DNA of 64,000 bases from Bacteroidota bacterium (lineage in GTDB: Bacteria; Bacteroidota; Bacteroidia; 2-12-FULL-35-15), in assembly GCA_025963725.1 (NCBI GenBank), contig JAOQAE010000006.1, forward strand, positions 558,001 to 622,000. Direction: 5' to 3'. Positions within the stretch are counted from its first letter, which is position 1. Each line of letters starts with the position of its first letter. The position numbers and the translations under genes were made by a program. Under the pieces are notes generated by a model that searched no databases, was not told the origin of the DNA, and was given only the letters and a program-made list of their open reading frames with translations. Below are positions 58,884-64,000 of this stretch, piece after piece.

Positions 58884-60197
58884 TTACGAAAGCAGGCTTT
58901 CAAGCTTATTATCTTTCATTAATGCTTCGATCTCCTCTGCTTCCAGCGGAATGTTCTTCATCAGGTCAACCGGGCCTTTTTCAGAAACAAGAATATCATT
59001 TTCGAGGCGGATGCCGAGATTTTCCTCGCGGATGTAGATCCCCGGCTCGCAGGTAAATACCATTCCCGCTTCGAGCTTGCGGTTGAAATCGCCAACATCA
59101 TGCACATCCAAACCGAGGAAGTGCGAGGTGCCATGCATGAAATATTTTTTGTAAGCAGGCCATTCAGGGCTCTGATTCTTAATGTCGTCCATGGTGATCA
59201 GCCCAAGGTCCACCAGCTCTTTTTCCATTAATGATCCCACGGCCTTGTGATATTCAGGGATCGTATTGCCAACCGTGAGCATTGCAGTTGCGGCTTTCAT
59301 CACTCTCAGCACCGCATTGTACACCTGCTTCTGGCGCGGCGTGAACTTTCCGCTCACAGGCACACAGCGTGTAAGGTCGCTTGCATAGTTTGCGTATTCG
59401 GCAGCCACATCCAGCAGGATCACATCGCCTGCCTTGCATTCTTTGTTATTGTCCACGTAATGCAATACGCAGGCATTGAATCCCGAAGCGATGATCGGCC
59501 CGTAGGCAAAGCCTCTTGAGCGGTTGCGCACAAATTCATGCACAAGCTCCGCTTCTATCTCGTATTCCATTACGCCCGGCTTCACAAAGCCCAGCAGCCT
59601 GCGGAATCCTTTTTCTGTAATGTTGCATGCCTGCTGGATGAGCTCCACTTCATAGCTGGATTTGATCGCGCGCAGCTTGTGCATCAGCGGTGCGGAACGC
59701 TCATATTTATGCAAAGGGAATTTCGCCATGATGCCTTTGTTAAAGCGCATCTCCGCGGTCTCAATATCGATGTACCTCCGCGAATGCTCATTGCTGTTGA
59801 GGTATACATGCTCGGCCTGGAAGATAAGCCCTTTCAGGAAGGTATCAAAATTATTGCTCCACAGCACCGTTTTTATGCCGGATACTTTCGTTGCTTCGCT
59901 CTGATTTAATTTAGCGCCTTCCCAGATCGCGATCGTTTCATTTGTTTCACGCACAAACAGCACTTCCTTATGCGAATTGTTCTTTGCATCGGGATAAATG
60001 AGCAGGATCGTTTCTTCCTGGTCAACGCCGGTAAGGTAGAACAGGTCGGAGTTCTGGACAAAGCCCATGGAGCCGTCGGCATTGGTAGGCATAATATCAT
60101 TGCTTACAAAAATCGCGATGGAGTTCGGCTTTAAGCTGGCGGCAAAACGTTTGCGGTTCTCTATGAACAGGTTCGGATCAATGGCGTTGTATTTCAT
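58884..60197 (-). CDS. pepP: Xaa-Pro aminopeptidase (M24B, PepP type)
   Basis: The 437-residue protein has the N-terminal aminopeptidase P domain (LKPNSIAIFVSNDIMPTNAD, LFYLTGVDQEETILLIYPDA) and a pita-bread catalytic domain. Metal ligands are Asp in ILLDVAAEYANYASDLTRCV (two), His in HGTSHFLGLDVHDVGD, Glu in FTCEPGIYIREE and Glu in RLENDILVSEKGPV. It removes N-terminal residues ahead of proline, probably in the cytoplasm as there is no signal peptide. First gene of a two-gene unit with rlmF. Confidence 0.95.
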   Translation of the reverse strand: MKYNAIDPNLFIENRKRFAASLKPNSIAIFVSNDIMPTNADGSMGFVQNSDLFYLTGVDQEETILLIYPDAKNNSHKEVLFVRETNETIAIWEGAKLNQSEATKVSGIKTVLWSNNFDTFLKGLIFQAEHVYLNSNEHSRRYIDIETAEMRFNKGIMAKFPLHKYERSAPLMHKLRAIKSSYEVELIQQACNITEKGFRRLLGFVKPGVMEYEIEAELVHEFVRNRSRGFAYGPIIASGFNACVLHYVDNNKECKAGDVILLDVAAEYANYASDLTRCVPVSGKFTPRQKQVYNAVLRVMKAATAMLTVGNTIPEYHKAVGSLMEKELVDLGLITMDDIKNQSPEWPAYKKYFMHGTSHFLGLDVHDVGDFNRKLEAGMVFTCEPGIYIREENLGIRLENDILVSEKGPVDLMKNIPLEAEEIEALMKDNKLESLLS

Positions 60198-60240
60198 ATT
60201 GTGATTTTTTTTATTTGAGAATATGATACAGAAATGTTTA

Positions 60241-60352
60241 TGTCAGTTCGAGTTTTCGCCTTTTCTGGCGAAAGTATCGAGAACTGTCTACTTCTCGAGA
60301 AGTTTATCCTGAGCGGAGTCGAAGGGCTCCACTGCGTTACGCACTCGAAGTG
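60241..60352. repeat. Intergenic palindromic element, TCGAGAA family
   Basis: TTTCGCC TTTTCT GGCGAAA forms a hairpin (60254-60273), followed by AGTATCGAGAA, the perfect palindrome CTTCTCGAGAAG (60291-60302), and CCTGAGCGGAGTCGAAGGG. The outer words TCAGTTCGAG and CTCGAAGTGA are inverted relatives. The element resembles that at 28114-28220. Confidence 0.65.
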
Positions 60353-60457
60353 ACTACAGTCATTATAATTAAATTTGTATTTTCTACAAATGTATTTTAC
60401 TGAATTTCAAAGATAATATTATTAACTGTTTCGATAACCCTCTCTTCAATTTTAAAA

Positions 60458-60497
60458 AACAAAGCCCCGGCTCGGGGAACCAGGGCTTTTTAAATTT
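60458..60497 (-). terminator. Rho-independent terminator of the type B cargo-PorP/SprF operon
   Basis: On the minus strand AAAGCCC pairs with GGGCTTT, with extra pairs of GGTT with CGG inside, and the downstream strand runs into T residues (CTTTGTTTT). It is 13 nt after the porP/sprF-like stop. Confidence 0.75.
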
Positions 60498-60509
60498 ATA
60501 AGAAATAAA

Positions 60510-61574
60510 TTATCGTTTCTGGAAAAGGAAACGGTTCCCTGAGTTAAAGCGGATGGTCACTTCCGGCCCGCCGCGCAGGGTGCTCACCGTGGCAAGGCCA
60601 GATGTATTCAGGTCGTAGCTGAAGCCGATGGCATATTGTCCCATCTCCAGCAACATGTTAATGATCAGGGCATCGCGGTTCCTGTAGTATACGCCAAGGC
60701 CCACCGAAGACTTCTTGATATATCCCGTGTATTTTGAATCGTGCTTCAGGTAGTATTTTACCATAATGCCGCTCAGCAGCTCTTTTTGTCTTCCCTGGAA
60801 GGAAAAGTAAAAGCTTGGCGCCAGCCCGACGCTTGAATGCGGAATTCCAAGAAGCAGGCTTCCATGTACATTGAGCTTGGAATACAATTTGTCATTTCCT
60901 TTAGGCATGAACTTTTGCGAAGGCTTGTTGATGTGGAACATCGCTGCCCCGAGATTAACGGTCACCTGGTTGTTCTCCCCGATCGACTCTTCCTCTTTAT
61001 CATATCTCCATAACAATCCGGCAGACACATCCGGCGTGATAAAGCTATGCGAACTGTAATCCTCTCCCATTGCAGGAGTTTTATCATAGCCTGTTCCGTT
61101 GTACTGGTTGGAAAAAACAAGCTTGTTGAAGTTGATCGACTTTTGGATGATGCCTCCCTGCAGCCCTACAGACAAGGTGCTCAGCTCGCCTGTTTTAATA
61201 AAGGATGCAAGCGACAGGTTTACAAGGTTGGTCCCCATTCCGCCATCTCCCGCTTTGTCGCTGAAAAATGAAAGTCCGCCGGCAAGCCTGCTGAATGCTT
61301 TCTTATATGATTTTGTACGGAACGGATCCGATTTCTCCCAGTTGCTGGCCTTAAACTTCATTTCATAGGAAGCGCCATAGGTCCTGTATGGGACGGTGAC
61401 GCTTCCCCACTGATCCTTGTAGATAAGCGCAGCGCGCATTACATAGGCCGAGCCTGTAAGCGCAGGGTTCACCAGCGACGGTGTTTCGTTATATTGTGAA
61501 AAGTGGATGTCCTGCCCGAAGGCAGCAGCGCTTCCACAAAAAATACTTACGGCAATTACGATCTGTTTTTTCAT
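60510..61574 (-). CDS. PorP/SprF-family T9SS membrane protein
   Basis: The 354-residue outer-membrane barrel starts with a signal peptide (MKKQIVIAVSIFCGSAAAFG) and the family hallmark DIHFSQYNETPSLVNPALTG. The middle holds GGLSFFSDKAGDGGMGTNLV and the closing strands end VTIRFNSGNRFLFQKR. Members assist one or a few T9SS cargo proteins with a type B sorting domain, such as SprF for the adhesin SprB. Its gene sits 7 nt after the type B cargo gene, supporting that pairing. Confidence 0.93.
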   Translation of the reverse strand: MKKQIVIAVSIFCGSAAAFGQDIHFSQYNETPSLVNPALTGSAYVMRAALIYKDQWGSVTVPYRTYGASYEMKFKASNWEKSDPFRTKSYKKAFSRLAGGLSFFSDKAGDGGMGTNLVNLSLASFIKTGELSTLSVGLQGGIIQKSINFNKLVFSNQYNGTGYDKTPAMGEDYSSHSFITPDVSAGLLWRYDKEEESIGENNQVTVNLGAAMFHINKPSQKFMPKGNDKLYSKLNVHGSLLLGIPHSSVGLAPSFYFSFQGRQKELLSGIMVKYYLKHDSKYTGYIKKSSVGLGVYYRNRDALIINMLLEMGQYAIGFSYDLNTSGLATVSTLRGGPEVTIRFNSGNRFLFQKR

Positions 61575-61581
61575 TCTCTTC

Positions 61582-64000
61582 TTAATGCACTAATGAGATA
61601 TTCCCTTTTTTATTCACCTCTACAGTACCTGTTACCGAAGTCGGCGTATCACCGGAAGTGATGAACGTTGCTTTCAGGAAGTATACAAATACGGCAGGAT
61701 CAAGGAGCTGGCCCTTATAGATCCCATTCCAGCAGAAATTCGGATCTGTTGATTCAAACACTTTTTCACCCCAGCGGTCGTAGATAAAGATCACGAACTG
61801 CGATACGCAGGCATCCCATCCGTAAAGGCAAAGCTCATCGTTATAGCCATCGCCGTTTGGCGTAAAGGCATTCGGAACTTCGAGGTCATGGTTGGAAGAA
61901 CATGGGATCTCTATGGTCACTTTTACGCAGCTGCTGTCGATACAGCCGATGCTGTCCACAACTGACACGCAGTAGGTAGTTGTATTAGTCGGCGCTGCTA
62001 CAGTTGAATCGCAGGCGGTGCAGCTCAATGCTGTTCCCGGCGACCATACATAGGAAACACCTCCGCTTGCAACAAGCAGCGTGCTGTTACCCGCCCAGAG
62101 CACCTGGTCCGAAGTGGTAGCTATAACCGGCAGCGGGTTGATCGTTACCGTTGTAGTACCTGTTCCTGAGCCGGTGCACAAGCTGTCGACACCCGCTACG
62201 GAATACGTAATAGTATATGTTCCGGGGTCGCTGGCCATTACATCGATCACACCTGTGCTGCTGTTGATGCTCAATACAGGGCTGGAGCTGTAAACACCGC
62301 CCGGCGTGAATCCGGCACCGCCTGCAGGCGAAGCAATGGAATCATTATCACAGATGTTGGAAGGATACGAGAAGTTCACCACCGGCGGAATAACCGGGTT
62401 GATGGTCACCGATGCGGTTGATGTTCCCGCAGGGCCGCAGGCTGTTGCAGGCACAAAATACGTTACAGTATAGGTTCCCGGCGTACTTAATGCCGGATCA
62501 ATAACGCCCGTGGAGCTGTTGATGCTCAGGCCGCCGGAGCTTCCGCTGTAGGTACCGCCGGTTGTAAATCCTGCCGCCGGTAAGGGGCTGGCTAAGGTAT
62601 CGAGCGGACAAATAGGGCTTGCCGGGTACGACATTGTGGTGACCGGTGTGGTGACTGAATTCACGGTAACATTTACAGTATCCTGTGAAGGACATAATCC
62701 GCCAATGCTATAGGTTACAAGGTAAACGCCGGCAACGGAAGGATTGAATGTACCGTTGATGGAATCTGTAATTCCCGTACCTGACCAAACTCCGCCGGAT
62801 GAAGCCGCAGTAATGTTGAATGGGCTCGTGCCCGCGCACACGGGCGCCGGCTGGCTAATGGTTGCGCTGTTGCTGTTCACCACCGTTACAAGCGCCGTAT
62901 CGGCGCCGTTGCAGGATCCCGGTGAAGTATAGGTAATGGTATAGGTACCTCCCGATACGCTGCCCGGATCAAATATTCCAAGGCTGTCGTCGGCAATTCC
63001 GGGGCCTGTCCATACGCCACCCGGTGTGTTCACCGAAAGTGTGAATGGTGCATCGGATGTGCAGTGGTTCGGAACATTGGCAATGATCGGATTTACGCCG
63101 GTGAAAGGGAACACAGTAACGCTTACGGTATCCACATCGGTACATCCACCCGAAATGTCGGTAACGGTTACATAGTAATCCATGGTTCCCGGAGGCTGTG
63201 CCGTTGTGCTTTGCGCTGTTGAATCGGCGATCACTCCTGAGGAAGGTGTCCACAGGTAAGTGTAGTTTGCAGGGTTCGGAATGATGGAGCAATAATGGAA
63301 TACAATATCCGGATGCGCCATGTAGCCCGAGATCCAGCTCGCCGGGAAGGAACACTGATCCTGCGAATCGCTTAGCGACACAATAGAGCTGGTATTGGTA
63401 GTGGTGGTACCCGCACAGATGCTGTTCTGGGTATAGTTCGATCCCGGGTTCAGATTATTAAAACAAACCTCCACAATCACATTCGAAAGTCCGTCCCACT
63501 GGTAAGCAGTTGAAAAAACATGAGAGTTCATTCCAGGAAGAACGTTATATACCGGGGTGGAATATACCAGAGTAAGGCCGCTTTCGAAGGAGACAGGACT
63601 CACAGCAAACGAAGTAAGGTTTGTACATCCCATACTTATGGTAAAGTTGGAATAGGTGGTTGTACCCATGATAGAGATCACGTTGAAATCCAGCTGATCG
63701 ATCTTACCGCCTGTAATGCCGGCAGCATTCAGCTCAGCGGCAGTATACAGGAATTGTTGTTTTACAGAAGTATACCAGTTGCCGTATGGTGCAGGATAGG
63801 ATGTAGATGTGTTTGGTGCATTGTTCACTCCTACAGTACCTGTAAATGCTGCTCCTCCGCAACCACCGGACGGACTCGGGCCGCAGGTTGGCGGAACAGA
63901 AGAGCCGCCGAAGCTTACATTCAGCGGAATGGTTCCCGAGCCGCACATGGTAGTATCGCCGAGCGCTGTGATGGTAGGCGCAAATGCCGGCGCTGCTACG
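61582..64000 (-). CDS. T9SS type B cargo (gliding-motility-associated C-terminal domain), 5' end beyond window
   Basis: The frame is open from 61582 to the right edge, so the N terminus is missing; an internal Met at 63948 is not the start, because the frame upstream continues with family-like text (PTITALGDTTMCGSGTIP). The visible 805 residues have about five Ig-like repeats of roughly 80 residues (GGVWTGPGIADDSLGIFDPG, GVWSGTGITDSINGTFNPSV, GTYTVTYFVPATACGP). The end is a type B domain: LEVPNAFTPNGDGYNDELCL, FVIFIYDRWGEKVFES and ITSGDTPTSVTGTVEV. It is probably a surface adhesin, paired with the PorP/SprF protein downstream. Confidence 0.92.
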   Translation of the reverse strand, partial: VAAPAFAPTITALGDTTMCGSGTIPLNVSFGGSSVPPTCGPSPSGGCGGAAFTGTVGVNNAPNTSTSYPAPYGNWYTSVKQQFLYTAAELNAAGITGGKIDQLDFNVISIMGTTTYSNFTISMGCTNLTSFAVSPVSFESGLTLVYSTPVYNVLPGMNSHVFSTAYQWDGLSNVIVEVCFNNLNPGSNYTQNSICAGTTTTNTSSIVSLSDSQDQCSFPASWISGYMAHPDIVFHYCSIIPNPANYTYLWTPSSGVIADSTAQSTTAQPPGTMDYYVTVTDISGGCTDVDTVSVTVFPFTGVNPIIANVPNHCTSDAPFTLSVNTPGGVWTGPGIADDSLGIFDPGSVSGGTYTITYTSPGSCNGADTALVTVVNSNSATISQPAPVCAGTSPFNITAASSGGVWSGTGITDSINGTFNPSVAGVYLVTYSIGGLCPSQDTVNVTVNSVTTPVTTMSYPASPICPLDTLASPLPAAGFTTGGTYSGSSGGLSINSSTGVIDPALSTPGTYTVTYFVPATACGPAGTSTASVTINPVIPPVVNFSYPSNICDNDSIASPAGGAGFTPGGVYSSSPVLSINSSTGVIDVMASDPGTYTITYSVAGVDSLCTGSGTGTTTVTINPLPVIATTSDQVLWAGNSTLLVASGGVSYVWSPGTALSCTACDSTVAAPTNTTTYCVSVVDSIGCIDSSCVKVTIEIPCSSNHDLEVPNAFTPNGDGYNDELCLYGWDACVSQFVIFIYDRWGEKVFESTDPNFCWNGIYKGQLLDPAVFVYFLKATFITSGDTPTSVTGTVEVNKKGNISLVH

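Larger units (their letters stand above)
60198..60509. other. Gap holding a palindromic repeat and a terminator
   Basis: No gene is seen. The left 155 nt hold a repeat element (60241-60352) and the right end a terminator (60458-60497). The middle (60353-60457) is AT-rich without notable features. Confidence 0.6.

Noticed and set aside
1-64000. rRNA, tRNA, CRISPR, prophage or full IS elements
   Set aside because: I looked for conserved tRNA arms, regularly spaced repeats and transposase or phage genes and saw none. This does not exclude a small RNA gene, which cannot be found reliably by eye.

Overview
The window is a gene-dense stretch of a Bacteroidota chromosome. The evidence is the type IX secretion (T9SS) translocon gene sprA, a PorP/SprF-family protein beside a type B T9SS cargo, seven proteins ending in type A T9SS sorting domains, and promoters that fit the phylum's TTG-N19-21-TAnnTTTG pattern. 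Base composition looks close to balanced, with a few AT-rich patches. I cannot place it below phylum. I saw no rRNA, tRNA, CRISPR array, prophage or complete insertion sequence.

Layout. 1-9.5 kb (minus): the edge-truncated sprA, ruvA and the malic enzyme gene maeB. 9.7-14 kb: a sirtuin deacylase and three secreted T9SS cargo proteins. 14.2-15.7 kb: a helical-repeat protein with a paralogue at 56.3 kb. 15.9-21 kb (plus): a secreted Omp28-like protein, a TlpA thioredoxin, a DUF6029 outer-membrane barrel and an Omp28-like lipoprotein, all four with cysteine pairs. 21.2-22.7 kb: a small porin-like protein, ubiX and a 64-residue orphan. 23.1-30.6 kb: queG, an AI-2E-family transporter, ruvB, a coiled-coil membrane protein, comF, free-methionine-sulfoxide reductase, and an Ig-like lipoprotein containing a G10 tract. 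30.7-36.4 kb (minus): a suf Fe-S assembly operon (sufA-sufB-membrane protein-sufC-sufD) behind a clear promoter and a 19-bp perfect palindrome. 36.5-43.3 kb: a kelch-type T9SS cargo and a glycan cluster (GT2, a two-domain SDR fusion, a STELLO-type glycosyltransferase, and a convergent GT-C-like membrane protein). 43.4-48.9 kb: thiL, a two-propeller LytS-type sensor kinase, its LytTR regulator and a small membrane peptide. 49-56 kb (minus): an alpha/beta hydrolase and two large T9SS cargo proteins, one with twenty 20-residue YopM/IpaH-style leucine-rich repeats. 56.3-60.2 kb: the second helical-repeat protein, rlmF and an Xaa-Pro aminopeptidase. 60.5-64 kb (minus): the PorP/SprF protein and the edge-truncated type B cargo.

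How the genes work together. Much of the window serves the cell surface: the secretion machine (sprA, PorP/SprF), its cargo, outer-membrane barrels and glycan enzymes. The least explained groups are the TlpA-DUF6029-Omp28 module, which looks like a thiol relay from periplasm to cell surface, the suf operon with an unrelated membrane protein inside it, and the GT2/double-SDR/STELLO operon. Intergenic gaps repeatedly carry short palindromic repeats of a few families. All functions are read from the sequence and from family knowledge; no database search was run.
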